DNA of 64,000 bases from CAZPQM01 sp964588995. Lineage in GTDB: Bacteria > Pseudomonadota > Alphaproteobacteria > Rickettsiales > UBA8987. The position numbers were made by a program, and so were the translations under genes. Under the pieces are notes generated by a model. That model saw only the letters and a list, made by a program, of their open reading frames with translations. It did no database searches and had not been told where the DNA came from. Positions 25,912 to 34,690 of this stretch are shown piece after piece. The stretch covers positions 1 through 64,000 of the forward strand of contig CAZPQM010000006.1 in the NCBI GenBank assembly GCA_964588995.1. Direction: 5' to 3'. Within the stretch, counting starts at the first letter, position 1, and the number at the start of each line of letters is the position of its first letter.

Positions 25912-26002
25912 AACATGCCCTCAGTTCGTCTTCATTAAGTGTGTTTAGCAAATAAAACATCTATCCGCATCGGATAAATTGCTTCAAAGGCGCGTAAGCT
26001 GA

Positions 26003-26593
26003 CTATTTAAATTCCATCGCCCGCATGACATACCGAGCGAGCATATCGATCTCGAGATTTACCTCACTCCCGGCTTGATAACCAGAGAAAATCGTATGTT
26101 CCCAGGTATGGGGTATGATCATTAGCGTGAAGCGGTTCTCGTTGATCTGATTCACGGTCAGCGATACGCCGTCCACCGCAATGGAACCTTTGGTTGCTAC
26201 ATAGGGCATTAGCGCTTCCGGTGCAGCAATCGCAACATGCCAGTAATCCCCTGTTTGTTCGATGGCATGGACCGCCCCTACCCCGTCTATATGACCGGAA
26301 ACCATATGCCCGCCTAACTCCTCCCCAGCTTTTAGCGCTTGTTCAAGATTAAGCCGCGTACCCTGCTTCCAGTTTTGAGCTGTGGTTACCTCAAGCGTTT
26401 CCGGAGAAAGCTCAACGTCATACGCCTTATCCTGCTTTTCCACGACCGTCAGGCAGATGCCATTATGCGCTATTGAGGCGCCGAGTTGTAAGCGCTCAAG
26501 ATCGAAATTCGTCGCCACGGTCAGGCGTTTCCCTTCGCCCGAAGCGATGACTTGCGTTACCTCGCCAATATCAGTAATGATGCCTGTAAACAT
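26003..26593 (-). CDS. ribE: Riboflavin synthase, alpha subunit
   Basis: A 196-residue enzyme that dismutates two lumazine molecules to riboflavin. Two lumazine-binding repeats are seen: MFTGIITDIGEV to about residue 90, and GGHMVSGHIDGVGAV to about residue 185, with the SLTVNQI motif in the second. The start MFTGI is diagnostic. No ribD, ribBA or ribH lies nearby in this window and no FMN riboswitch is seen before it. It is upstream of glmS on the same strand with a 91-base gap. Confidence 0.96.
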   Translation of the reverse strand: MFTGIITDIGEVTQVIASGEGKRLTVATNFDLERLQLGASIAHNGICLTVVEKQDKAYDVELSPETLEVTTAQNWKQGTRLNLEQALKAGEELGGHMVSGHIDGVGAVHAIEQTGDYWHVAIAAPEALMPYVATKGSIAVDGVSLTVNQINENRFTLMIIPHTWEHTIFSGYQAGSEVNLEIDMLARYVMRAMEFK

Positions 26594-26676
26594 GTTTGCC
26601 CTACGTTATTCCGACACGCGATTGGATTAGTAGCCGCACTTAGCGGCGGGATGACGGTTTTTATAAAATAAAGGTT

Positions 26677-27405
26677 ATGTCTATGCTCATCCGTACCTTT
26701 TTTCAAACGCTTTCCACGCTAACTAAACCTTACGCGTTCAAATTCGTCATTATGACAGTGATGGTTGCTATACTGGCCTTTATCGCCTTCATTATCGCCA
26801 TGGGCTGGGCTGCCGGCTTTCTGGAAGCTTACATTGCTTTTGAGCATATGGAATGGGTTGGTGCTGCCGGTGCGACCATTGTCGGCTATTTCCTGTTTCC
26901 GCTGATATTACCGTTAGTTTCGCTACTGTTTCTGGATGCTGTCGCCGATAACGTCGAAAAGGCGCAATACCCGGAAGTGTATGAAAAAACCAAGCACCCG
27001 CTATGGGAGAGTATCAAGGTAGCGGTGATATTTACTGCGATCGCGATACCGCTTAACCTGCTGTTGCTGCTTTTTATTTTCTTTGGCCCGCTCTATTTCA
27101 TCGCCTATTACGTAATCAATGGCTACCTGTTCGGGCGGGAATATTTTGAAATGATCGCGCTGCGCTATAACCGACCGAATATTGTTCGCAAACACCGGAA
27201 AGAACATTTCCGCACGATCTGGCTGCTTGGCGCCGCTATCGCCTTTTCCTACACCATCCCGATGGTGAATTTATTTATTCCGCTTATTTCCGTCATCTGG
27301 ATGATGCATGTCTTTTTCGCTCTGCCACAACCCCGGCAGCTTACGCAGAAGGGTGCAGGCACTCACGCCTCTATGAAAGAAGTGAAGGATATCGACGAGT
27401 CTTAG
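26677..27405 (+). CDS. EI24/CysZ-like integral membrane protein
   Basis: A 242-residue protein with about five hydrophobic segments (around 25-50, 62-85, 113-138, 186-205 and 208-225) and the conserved cytoplasmic stretch YVINGYLFGREYFEMIALR typical of EI24 (formerly DUF540) proteins. CysZ, the best studied relative, transports sulfate, but no cys genes are nearby, so the substrate is open. Start: an ATG after AAAGGTT; a second Met at residue 3 is also possible. A GC-rich hairpin follows the stop. Confidence 0.8.
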   Translation: MSMLIRTFFQTLSTLTKPYAFKFVIMTVMVAILAFIAFIIAMGWAAGFLEAYIAFEHMEWVGAAGATIVGYFLFPLILPLVSLLFLDAVADNVEKAQYPEVYEKTKHPLWESIKVAVIFTAIAIPLNLLLLLFIFFGPLYFIAYYVINGYLFGREYFEMIALRYNRPNIVRKHRKEHFRTIWLLGAAIAFSYTIPMVNLFIPLISVIWMMHVFFALPQPRQLTQKGAGTHASMKEVKDIDES

Positions 27406-27408
27406 ACA

Positions 27409-27432
27409 CCCCCCGAAGTTTCCTCCGGGGGG
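27409..27432 (+). terminator. GC-rich hairpin after the EI24 gene
   Basis: CCCCCC and GGGGGG enclose a 12-base loop just after the stop codon. There is no T run, so it may stabilise the message or act only as a weak terminator between two convergent genes. Confidence 0.45.
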
Positions 27433-27464
27433 CATTCCATCGTTATTAAACCGCTAGCTGCTGC

Positions 27465-27752
27465 TTAATAGCCTTTTTTGTGCTTATAGTCATGCTTATG
27501 CTTATATTTACCCATTTTATGTTTTTTATGGTAACCATGCTTGTCTTTGTAATAAGAATCTTTCTTATACCCATGCTTACCCATATAACGGGTGCACACA
27601 TCATCCTTCACCGCAGGACCCTGTTTCAAATTTTTCGATCCAGTGAGAACGGAATCATGTCCTGCCAGAGCCGTTCCGGCAGTACCTGCTACACTCATAA
27701 GCCCGATTACGGCTGCAGTAGCTAACTTGGTTATATATGATGGTTTAGACAC
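27465..27752 (-). CDS. Secreted Lys/His/Tyr-rich low-complexity protein
   Basis: A 95-residue protein with a signal peptide (helix around LATAAVIGLMSVAGTAGTAL, cut likely after ALA). The mature part ends in about 45 residues rich in Lys, His, Tyr, Gly and Asp (KDKHGYHKKHKMGKYKHKHD and onward). The GTG at 27752 is chosen because AAAGGAGGT lies 7 bases before it; the upstream ATG has no such site. Short His/Lys/Tyr repeats suggest metal, nucleic-acid or surface-polymer binding, but the family is unknown. There is a single Cys in DDVCTRYMG. Confidence 0.75.
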   Translation of the reverse strand: MSKPSYITKLATAAVIGLMSVAGTAGTALAGHDSVLTGSKNLKQGPAVKDDVCTRYMGKHGYKKDSYYKDKHGYHKKHKMGKYKHKHDYKHKKGY

Positions 27753-27868
27753 TGGATTACCTCCTTTCGTTGGTTGCAATAGCATCAGCTAAAACAGAAA
27801 AAACGTGCGGTGTAAAAAACTTTTTTGCACTCTGTAATTAAAATATCCATAAAGGCGAAGCGTGAAGT

Positions 27869-29305
27869 ATGTCCATTGATTTATCTATTGTCTGGTTCAG
27901 ACAGGATTTGCGATTACGAGACCATCCTGCGTTGTATGAAGCCTGCAAGCGCGGCACTGTTCTTCCGCTCTATATTCTGGATGATGCTACCCCCGGCGAA
28001 TTCCGCCATGGCGGGGCCTCACGCTGGTGGCTGTATCACAGCCTGGAATCGCTTCGAACCGACTTACACAAGCATCACTCCGAAGTGATCTTACGCAACG
28101 GCGATCCTAAGACCGTGTTAATTGAACTGGCGAAAGAGACCGGCGCAGACGCCATCTACTGGAACCGTTTATATGAACCTTTTCATGTCGAGCGCGATAA
28201 GGAAATCAAACAAATACTTGAGGAGCAAGGGGTTACCGTTAAAAGCTATAATGGCTCACTACTCGTCGAACCGTGGCAGCTGAAAACCGGAAGCGGCGAA
28301 TATTACAAAGTCTATACGCCGTTCTGGAAAAAGCTGAAGGCGGAATTTTCACCGCGCACACCTTTTTCCGTGCCAACGTTTTCCAACCCGGATCACTTCC
28401 CCGAGTCGGATAACCTTGAGGACTGGGATCTACTGCCAACCAAACCTAACTGGGCAGAAGGCTGGCTCGACTTATGGCAACCCGGCGAGGCAGGCGCAGA
28501 AGAAGCGCTCAGTTATTTTATCGACCATGGCTTAAACATATATGACGATGCGCGCGATATCCCGGCTAAGCGCGGCACTTCCAGACTCTCTCCGCACTTA
28601 CATCACGGTGAGATCAGCGCCGTACAGATCTGGCATGCAACACAGGTGAAGCGTGAGCAGCGTGATGACCTGCCCGACAGCCATGTGGATTCGTTCCTCT
28701 CTGAAATTGCCTGGCGGGATTTTTCCTACAACCTGCTGTTTAATGCCGATCAGTTCCATACAAATAACTTCAAAAGCAAGTTTGACGACATGGCATGGCA
28801 AGAGGATAAGGACGCGCTGAAACGCTGGCAGCAGGGTCAAACCGGTTACCCCATTGTCGATGCGGGCATGCGCGAGCTGTATGCTACCGGCTGGATGCAT
28901 AACCGGGTGCGGATGATTGTTGCCTCTTTCCTGACCAAGGACCTGTTGATTCATTGGAAAGAAGGTGCACAATGGTTTCACGATACGCTTGTGGATGCCG
29001 ATCTCGCAAGCAATAGCGCGGGCTGGCAATGGTCGGCGGGATCCGGGGCGGATGCACAGCCGTTTTTTCGCATTTTTAACCCGGTTTCACAGGGTGAAAA
29101 GTTTGACCCTCAAGGTAAATATGTACGAAAGTGGGTGCCAGAGCTAAGCGAATTGTCCGATCACTATATTCACAAACCGTGGGAAGCCGACTCTGACTTG
29201 CTGGAACAAGCCAATATCAGGCTGGGAAAGGACTACCCGCATCCCATCGTCGACCATAAAGCGGCACGCGAGAAAGCGATGGAAGCGTACCAGGCGGTTA
29301 AGTAG
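27869..29305 (+). CDS. phrB: Deoxyribodipyrimidine photolyase
   Basis: A 478-residue class I photolyase that repairs UV pyrimidine dimers with blue light. The N-terminal antenna domain starts LSIVWFRQDLRLRDHPAL; the FAD domain shows SRLSPHLHHGEIS, the EIAWRDFSYNLLF helix, WQQGQTGYPIVDAGMRELY, TGWMHNRVRMIVASFL and DADLASNSAGWQWSAGSGAD. The conserved Trp residues of the electron chain appear to be present. The gene stands alone between divergent or convergent small genes. The ATG is 6 bases after GAAG, a modest ribosome site. Confidence 0.97.
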   Translation: MSIDLSIVWFRQDLRLRDHPALYEACKRGTVLPLYILDDATPGEFRHGGASRWWLYHSLESLRTDLHKHHSEVILRNGDPKTVLIELAKETGADAIYWNRLYEPFHVERDKEIKQILEEQGVTVKSYNGSLLVEPWQLKTGSGEYYKVYTPFWKKLKAEFSPRTPFSVPTFSNPDHFPESDNLEDWDLLPTKPNWAEGWLDLWQPGEAGAEEALSYFIDHGLNIYDDARDIPAKRGTSRLSPHLHHGEISAVQIWHATQVKREQRDDLPDSHVDSFLSEIAWRDFSYNLLFNADQFHTNNFKSKFDDMAWQEDKDALKRWQQGQTGYPIVDAGMRELYATGWMHNRVRMIVASFLTKDLLIHWKEGAQWFHDTLVDADLASNSAGWQWSAGSGADAQPFFRIFNPVSQGEKFDPQGKYVRKWVPELSELSDHYIHKPWEADSDLLEQANIRLGKDYPHPIVDHKAAREKAMEAYQAVK

Positions 29306-29436
29306 ACACTCGCTATAGTTGCATATTTACCACGAATTTTTGTCTTCAGCCCTCTTCAAAGCCATTTTTACGCTAGTTATTACAACCTATGCATGCAATT
29401 TCATATCCTTAATGACATGTATAGTTGGAGGGTAGT

Positions 29437-29847
29437 ATGCTGGACGGCTTCTTAGCTGGCGGGCTGAACATACTGATTATCGATGCGTACAGCACCTATA
29501 CGGTGTGGAATGAGCTCAACTATGTCGGGCTCAAACTGGATGTCGCCTTCAGTCAGGAGGAAGGCTTTATGATGGCCACTGCGGAGCGCTATGATGTGGT
29601 GTTGATTGATCTCGAAATGCCAGAATGCAACCCGTTTGAACTGACCAAGCTGATCCGTAAGTCGCGCGGAAAATCGTTTAACACGTACATTGTTGCGCTA
29701 TCGGGCGAAATTGAAACCAAGGAACAGGTTTATAAATGCATCGAAGTCGGCATGAATGACTTTATTCTGAAGCCCCTCAACATGAAAATCCTCAAGCTAC
29801 GGATTCAGATGTGGTCCCGCCTCGCTCAGGCTAACCGGTTGAAGTAG
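29437..29847 (+). CDS. Single-domain response regulator
   Basis: A 136-residue receiver domain with no output domain. The phosphorylation site Asp58 lies in YDVVLIDLEMPE, Lys is in FILKPLNM and Ser in IVALSGE. The usual acidic pair is reduced: IIDAYST has one Asp (16) followed by Ala, which may weaken magnesium binding. The ATG at 29437 is chosen since GGAGGG lies 6 bases before it. No kinase is adjacent, so it may act as a phosphate relay or protein switch. The neighbouring gene is a low-GC orphan. Confidence 0.85.
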   Translation: MLDGFLAGGLNILIIDAYSTYTVWNELNYVGLKLDVAFSQEEGFMMATAERYDVVLIDLEMPECNPFELTKLIRKSRGKSFNTYIVALSGEIETKEQVYKCIEVGMNDFILKPLNMKILKLRIQMWSRLAQANRLK

Positions 29848-29857
29848 GTATGCGGTA

Positions 29858-30526
29858 GTGTTAGTTTGTATTTTTATGAATGATATTCCTCAAAAAGCAA
29901 AAAATAAACTTGTTTATCTTGTTTCTGACCATACGCAATACAAATTGATGATGACTGTAATTAAAAAGCGTATGTTTTTCATCCAAGACATTCTTAACCG
30001 TAAAATAGACTCAGGCATTTTGCTTTTTCAGACTGAATTAATCTATTTCGAACTTCGAATGATTTTTGAATCAATCTACTTATCAACATTAGCTGCTAGA
30101 AAAAAGAAATTTGAACAACTATGGCCGAAAACCTTAAAGGCATACGCTCCGGATGAAATCCGGAAGTTTTTAAAGAATCAAGGGTTTAAACTTGAAGAGC
30201 ATTTTCCGTATCCATACGAATACTCAAATAATGAGGTTAGGTTATTACAAAAACCTTACACTGAACCTGAGATTTTCAAGTTGTTTAACAAAACTCATCA
30301 ATACCTGCACGAACCAAATCCTTATAAAAAAAGCTGGTCTGAAAGAGAAGAAGAGTGCTCCGAATTACAAAAAGAGGCAACTGCTATAGTAAAGAATTTG
30401 TGGAAACTACTAGCAAACCACGTACGTGTAAGTGAAGTAGATAATGGTGAAGGTGTAATGTTACTATGCAACCTTCAAGACAGAAAATTGCCCGTAATTG
30501 TCTCAGTAGCAGTAACTGCTAAATAA
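29858..30526 (+). CDS. Low-GC orphan protein
   Basis: A protein of up to 222 residues (or 216 from the ATG at 29876; neither start has a clear ribosome site). It is rich in Lys, Phe, Tyr and Glu and has a helix-rich N-terminus (KLMMTVIKKRMFFIQDILNR, then LFQTELIYFELRMIFESIYL) and a more mixed C-terminus. Its AT-rich codons differ from the surrounding genes, which suggests recent gain. No membrane anchor or catalytic motif is obvious. I do not recognise the family. Confidence 0.65.
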   Translation: MLVCIFMNDIPQKAKNKLVYLVSDHTQYKLMMTVIKKRMFFIQDILNRKIDSGILLFQTELIYFELRMIFESIYLSTLAARKKKFEQLWPKTLKAYAPDEIRKFLKNQGFKLEEHFPYPYEYSNNEVRLLQKPYTEPEIFKLFNKTHQYLHEPNPYKKSWSEREEECSELQKEATAIVKNLWKLLANHVRVSEVDNGEGVMLLCNLQDRKLPVIVSVAVTAK

Positions 30527-30534
30527 ATAAACCG

Positions 30535-31902
30535 CTACCCCTTCAGCTCCTCACTAATCAGGAACGCCAGCTCCAGCGCTTGAGAGGCATTGAGGCGTGG
30601 GTCGCAGTGCGTATGGTAGCGGTGTTTCAAGTCTACCTCGCTGATCGCTTGCGCGCCGCCAATACATTCTGTCACATCCTGCCCGGTCATTTCAAAATGC
30701 ACACCGCCTGCATAGGTGCCCTCGGCAGCATGAATCTGGAAGAATTGCTTCACCTCGGAAAGAATATCGTTAAACGGTCGGGTTTTGAAGCCATTCGGCG
30801 ATTTGATGGTGTTGCCGTGCATCGGGTCGCAGCTCCAGACGACATTGTACCCCTCTTCTTTCACCGCGCGCACGAGCGGCGGCAATAGCTCGCTCACCTT
30901 CTCTGCCCCCATGCGCGAAATCAGCGTAAGGCGACCCGGCTCGTTCTCCGGGTTGAGCACGTCACAAAGCGCCTTAATCTCCTCGATCGTGATTTTCGGC
31001 CCGACTTTGAACGCCACCGGATTGGCAATACCCCGGAAAAACTCCACATGCGCTTCATCGAGCGAGCGGGTGCGATCGCCAATCCACAGCATATGGGCGG
31101 ACTGCGCAAACCATTTCTCACGCTCTTCATCAAAGCGGGTCAGCGCCTCTTCATAAAACAGCAGCAGCCCCTCATGCGAGATATAAAAATCCGCCTGCCG
31201 CAGCTTTTCGACATCTTCTACATTCAACCCGCAGGCATGGATAAAGTTGAAACATTCATTGATCCGCTCGACCAGATCAGCAAAGCGCCTCCCCTGCCGG
31301 GAATTTTTAATGAACGCATCATTCCATTCGGAAATATGACGCAGGCTCGCATACCCTCCATTCGCCATTGAGCGCAGATAGTTCAGCGTCGCCGTCGCCT
31401 GATGATAGGCTTTCAGCAAATTGTTCGGATCATTCTGACGCGCCTGTTCGTCAAAATCAATACTGTTAATGATGTCGCCACGGTAGCTCGGCAGCTCTTT
31501 ACCCTCGACCGTTTCAAAATCGCTTGAGCGCGGCTTGGCAAACTGCCCGGCAATCCGCCCGACTTTGACCACCGGCTTGCCCGTGCCATACATCAGCGCA
31601 ACCGTCATCTGCAGGATCACACGGAAATAATCCTCCAGATTCTGCGGGTTAAATTCCGCAAAACTCTCGGCGCAATCACCCCCCTGCAGCAGAAACGCCT
31701 CACCGCGCGACACGGCAGCCAGTGAGCTTTTCAGCGAGTCTACCTCATCCGGAGTTACCAGCGCGGGATAGTCGTGGATTTTTGCGAGCACGGCCTGCAA
31801 TGCGTCTTGATTGTCATAGGCAGGTTGCTGCTTGATCGGCAAGCCCTTCCAGCTATCGGGAGACCAGTTTTTTTCGTGCATTTGTTCTTTTACCTTGTTC
31901 AT
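30535..31902 (-). CDS. aroG: Class II DAHP synthase
   Basis: A 455-residue class II (plant-type) 3-deoxy-D-arabino-heptulosonate-7-phosphate synthase, first step of the shikimate pathway. Typical motifs: LLQGGDCAESFAEF, VGRIAGQFAKPRS, WIGDRTRSLDEAHVEF, PVAFKVGPK, and the metal-site region WSCDPMHGN. The N-terminal WSPDSWKGLPIKQQP is standard. It is divergent from pheA with only about 50 bases between start codons, so a shared control region is likely. Close pheA and tyrA genes support aromatic amino-acid supply. No leader peptide is evident. Confidence 0.96.
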   Translation of the reverse strand: MNKVKEQMHEKNWSPDSWKGLPIKQQPAYDNQDALQAVLAKIHDYPALVTPDEVDSLKSSLAAVSRGEAFLLQGGDCAESFAEFNPQNLEDYFRVILQMTVALMYGTGKPVVKVGRIAGQFAKPRSSDFETVEGKELPSYRGDIINSIDFDEQARQNDPNNLLKAYHQATATLNYLRSMANGGYASLRHISEWNDAFIKNSRQGRRFADLVERINECFNFIHACGLNVEDVEKLRQADFYISHEGLLLFYEEALTRFDEEREKWFAQSAHMLWIGDRTRSLDEAHVEFFRGIANPVAFKVGPKITIEEIKALCDVLNPENEPGRLTLISRMGAEKVSELLPPLVRAVKEEGYNVVWSCDPMHGNTIKSPNGFKTRPFNDILSEVKQFFQIHAAEGTYAGGVHFEMTGQDVTECIGGAQAISEVDLKHRYHTHCDPRLNASQALELAFLISEELKG

Positions 31903-31955
31903 AAAGCTGTATATAATAGCTTTTTTAGGGAATTACTAGGCTTTTGAGGGGTTTT

Positions 31956-32810
31956 ATGCCAGCACAGGATCCAGATAATACGATCGCCTTTCAGGGCGTA
32001 CGCGGTGCACATTCCGATCTCGCCTGTCAGGAGGTGGAACCTTATATGAATACGATGCCCTGCGCCGCGTTTGAAGATGTGTTCAAAGCGGTGGATGAAG
32101 GGCATGCTAAATACGGATTGATTCCGATGGAAAATTCCTACGCGGGTCGGGTCGCGGAGATTCATAACATTCTGCCGGAAACCAACCTGCATATTGTGGG
32201 TGAGTATTTTCACAGCGTCCATCACCATCTTATGGGGGTCAAGGGCGCGACTCTTGAGGATATCAAAACCGTTACTTCCCACGCACAGGCGCTGATGCAA
32301 TGCCGCAAATTTATTTATGAGCGTGGGTTAGAGCAACGGCCGGCGAGTGATACGGCCGGCGCCGCTGAAGCGGTTGCCGAAGCTGCGGATAAGCAGGTTG
32401 CCGCTATTGCGAGCGAACTTGCCGCTGAGCTGTATGGCCTTGATATACTCGCACGTGAAGTAGAAGATCACCATGACAACGTTACGCTGTTCATTAAGCT
32501 CGCCAGAGAACCTTACGAACCTGCAGCGCAGGATGAACGACTGATCAGTTCCGGCATTTTCACGACGCGCAACCTGCCTGCCGGGCTTTATAAAGCGCTC
32601 GGAGGTTTTGCCACGAATAATGTGAACTTATTGAAATTAGAGAGCTATATCCCCGATTACGCGTCGGGCACGGCGCAGTTTTTCATCACGTTCGAGGGTA
32701 ATCCGGAAGGGCGGAACGTACAGCTTGCGCTGGAGGAGCTCGGCTTTTTCACCCACAATTTCAAACTGCTCGGCGTCTATCCGGCGGATGAACGGCGGTT
32801 TGGTTCATGA
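31956..32810 (+). CDS. pheA: Prephenate dehydratase
   Basis: A 284-residue monofunctional enzyme converting prephenate to phenylpyruvate for phenylalanine. The catalytic domain begins IAFQGVRGAHSDLACQ and has IPMENSYAGRV and VTSHAQALMQC. The ACT domain (about 190-275) has GALYKALGGFATNN-like sequence with the ESYI signature of Phe feedback control. GAGGGG lies 5 bases before the ATG at 31956, which is preferred over a TTG four codons earlier. No chorismate mutase domain is fused. Confidence 0.95.
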   Translation: MPAQDPDNTIAFQGVRGAHSDLACQEVEPYMNTMPCAAFEDVFKAVDEGHAKYGLIPMENSYAGRVAEIHNILPETNLHIVGEYFHSVHHHLMGVKGATLEDIKTVTSHAQALMQCRKFIYERGLEQRPASDTAGAAEAVAEAADKQVAAIASELAAELYGLDILAREVEDHHDNVTLFIKLAREPYEPAAQDERLISSGIFTTRNLPAGLYKALGGFATNNVNLLKLESYIPDYASGTAQFFITFEGNPEGRNVQLALEELGFFTHNFKLLGVYPADERRFGS

Positions 32811-32817
32811 TGCTTGC

Positions 32818-32840
32818 TATATATACATATTGTATATATA
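32818..32840. promoter_or_regulatory. Palindromic operator upstream of the first brnT
   Basis: TATATATACA and its exact inverse TGTATATATA are separated by TAT, ending 6 bases before the brnT start codon. BrnA antitoxins autoregulate by binding such palindromes at their own promoter. The AT content also suits a promoter -10 region. Confidence 0.6.
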
Positions 32841-32846
32841 ATTAGT

Positions 32847-33134
32847 ATGGCAAAGCATTACATCTGGGATGGTGAAAAATCCCGCCTGAACGAAGCAAAG
32901 CATGGCGTCCCGTTTTCCTATATTGTTCGCGTTTTTGACGATCATGCGCGGATAGAATGGCCGGATACGCGCCATGACTATCAGGAAACCCGCATGGTTT
33001 GCATGGGAAGAATTGATGACCGCTTATTTGTGTGCGTTTACACAAGGCGAGCTTAAAATATCCGGATTATTTCCGGCAGAAAGGCAAATAACCGTGAGCA
33101 AAGACGATTTAATCAAATACGAACACCATCCTGA
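32847..33134 (+). pseudogene. brnT: brnT toxin gene with an in-frame stop codon
   Basis: The first 69 codons encode a BrnT toxin (KHYIWDGEKSRLNEAKHGVP onward to VCVYTRRA). At 33054-33056 the frame hits TAA; directly afterwards, in the same frame, the expected C-terminal BrnT sequence continues (NIRIISGRKANNREQRRF) to TGA at 33132-33134. A single G-to-T change of a GAA codon explains this. The truncated product lacks the conserved ISGRKA segment and part of the RelE-like fold, so the RNase should be inactive unless the stop is read through. Confidence 0.85.
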
Positions 33135-33396
33135 CAAGCCGTCGGAATTAACCGCTGAACAGAAAAAACGCCTTGATACAATGGGAGATCAGGATATCGA
33201 TTATACCGACATCCCCGAACTGGATGACGACTTTTTCGCCGCCGTAGAACGCCATTTACCCAGGCCGAAAGAAGCCATTAGTCTTCGTATCGACCCGGAT
33301 GTGCTGGCATGGTATCGCAGTCAGGGAAAAGGGTATCAGTCTATTATGAATGCCGTACTCAAAGCCTACGCGGAGCGATATGAATCGCCTAACTAG
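33094..33396 (+). CDS. brnA: BrnA antitoxin of the first pair
   Basis: A 100-residue protein starting at a GTG at 33094 with AAAGG upstream; the longer open frame from 32974 runs antisense in sense to toxin frame sequence and is not native. The ribbon-helix-helix-like C-terminus (EAISLRIDPDVLAWYRSQGK, then GYQSIMNAVLKAYAE) is the BrnA/DUF4415 signature. It overlaps the original brnT end by 41 bases, as usual. With its toxin broken it is free to regulate its own promoter or perhaps the paralogous pair at 52918-53470. Confidence 0.88.
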   Translation: MSKDDLIKYEHHPDKPSELTAEQKKRLDTMGDQDIDYTDIPELDDDFFAAVERHLPRPKEAISLRIDPDVLAWYRSQGKGYQSIMNAVLKAYAERYESPN

Positions 33397-34649
33397 CCGG
33401 TAACATTCGTCAACTCACGATATGTCGCCTGTGCGGTTACCAGTTGCTGCTGCAGCGTAGCGGCGTCATCCTGTGCGATGGTATGAGCAAGCGCACGCAC
33501 TACGCCGACATAGGCCTTAATCATGTCAGACAGCTTTTCCCGCGCTTCCACCATATCTTCTATATCACCGCTTCCCTCAAACAACAAATGCCGGGTCACG
33601 CCGTGTAGACCAGCACTCGTCGCATAGGGATATTCCGGCTCGGTGATCGCCTCCATCATAAAACAGGCAATCAGTCGCGGCATGTAGTCCATATATGGCA
33701 TGAGATTTTCGGCATAGCTACCCCGCGCCTCTGCCTTGGCAGTCGTCGTTTCCAGCCCCATCTGCTCCCTAAGCGTACGGAAATGATGACGCTTTTTAAC
33801 AGCCGCCTGAAAACGAGCTGCTAAAGTATCGGTATCCGCATGGTTCAGTGCGTTTTGCAATTGCGACAGCCCCAATAAAAAATCATCGACTACGGCGAGC
33901 AGATAGTGCCTGTTTTCCAAAAAAATATCGCGCCACATCACCGCATCGGAACCGCCCAGCCGGATAAACTGCTGAAAGGTGCTATCCATTGCGGCTGTAA
34001 TTGCCTGCCGCTCCGCTTCCGGTAATTTCGCGAGTAATAACATGTAGCTGGAGCTGAAAAACTGAATCGCATGGCTCACAGATGCATACACAAAGTCATG
34101 CCGGCGGTGATCCAGCAGCTCGACCTGCGCGCCAACTGTTGACCACATGGTTTGCACCAGCTGTAAGGCATCCGGTTGGGTTGAAGGAAGCGGTGATAAA
34201 ATCGTTTTTTTATGCTGAAATAGTTCAGGAAACGCGGCTTCGGGTCCGCTTTTTTCTGTCCCTGCAATCGGGTGACCGGGCACAAAGCGCACACTCATCG
34301 CATGGCTGAGCTGGTTGATCACATCCACCGTGGGCTTGAGTTTGACCGAACCGACATCGGTAATCACCGCGTCCGGCTTGAGATGCGCACTAACCTGCTG
34401 CATTATCTCCGGATAGGTGCTTAGCGGTGTACAGAGTACCACCAAATCCGCCTGCTTCACCGCCTGCCACAGCTCCGTTGTGGCTACATCCAACATGCCA
34501 AGCGATGCGGCTTTTTCAAGCGTTTCCTTGCGGCGGCTGAACGCGGTAATATGAATATCCGGATGCGCTTTCTTGAGCGCCAGCGCGAGTGAGCCACCGA
34601 TCAGGCCAATTCCGATGAGCGTAATACGCTTGGTTTGCAGTTGGGTCAT
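33393..34649 (-). CDS. tyrA: Prephenate/arogenate dehydrogenase
   Basis: A 418-residue enzyme for tyrosine synthesis. The N-terminal Rossmann domain shows LIGIGLIGGSLALALKK (GxGxxG variant) and the specificity region LCTPLSTYPEI; RFVPGHPIAGTEKSGPEAA is the conserved substrate motif. The C-terminal helical dimerisation domain is about 100 residues longer than in small TyrA proteins and includes a segment around GSYAENLMPYMDYMPRLI. It is convergent with brnA, overlapping its end by 4 bases. With pheA and class II DAHP synthase close by, the region forms an aromatic cluster. Confidence 0.92.
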   Translation of the reverse strand: MTQLQTKRITLIGIGLIGGSLALALKKAHPDIHITAFSRRKETLEKAASLGMLDVATTELWQAVKQADLVVLCTPLSTYPEIMQQVSAHLKPDAVITDVGSVKLKPTVDVINQLSHAMSVRFVPGHPIAGTEKSGPEAAFPELFQHKKTILSPLPSTQPDALQLVQTMWSTVGAQVELLDHRRHDFVYASVSHAIQFFSSSYMLLLAKLPEAERQAITAAMDSTFQQFIRLGGSDAVMWRDIFLENRHYLLAVVDDFLLGLSQLQNALNHADTDTLAARFQAAVKKRHHFRTLREQMGLETTTAKAEARGSYAENLMPYMDYMPRLIACFMMEAITEPEYPYATSAGLHGVTRHLLFEGSGDIEDMVEAREKLSDMIKAYVGVVRALAHTIAQDDAATLQQQLVTAQATYRELTNVTG

Positions 34650-34690
34650 GATAGAGAGGCCATCATTACGTGGTCCTAAAGATTGAATAA

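Noticed and set aside
25912..26002. glmS ribozyme or other riboswitch upstream of glmS
   Set aside because: The gap is 91 bases and shows no ribozyme core; such ribozymes are known from Gram-positive bacteria.
32974..33093. N-terminal extension of the first BrnA
   Set aside because: This stretch is the toxin gene read in another frame; the GTG at 33094 with AAAGG upstream gives the normal antitoxin length.
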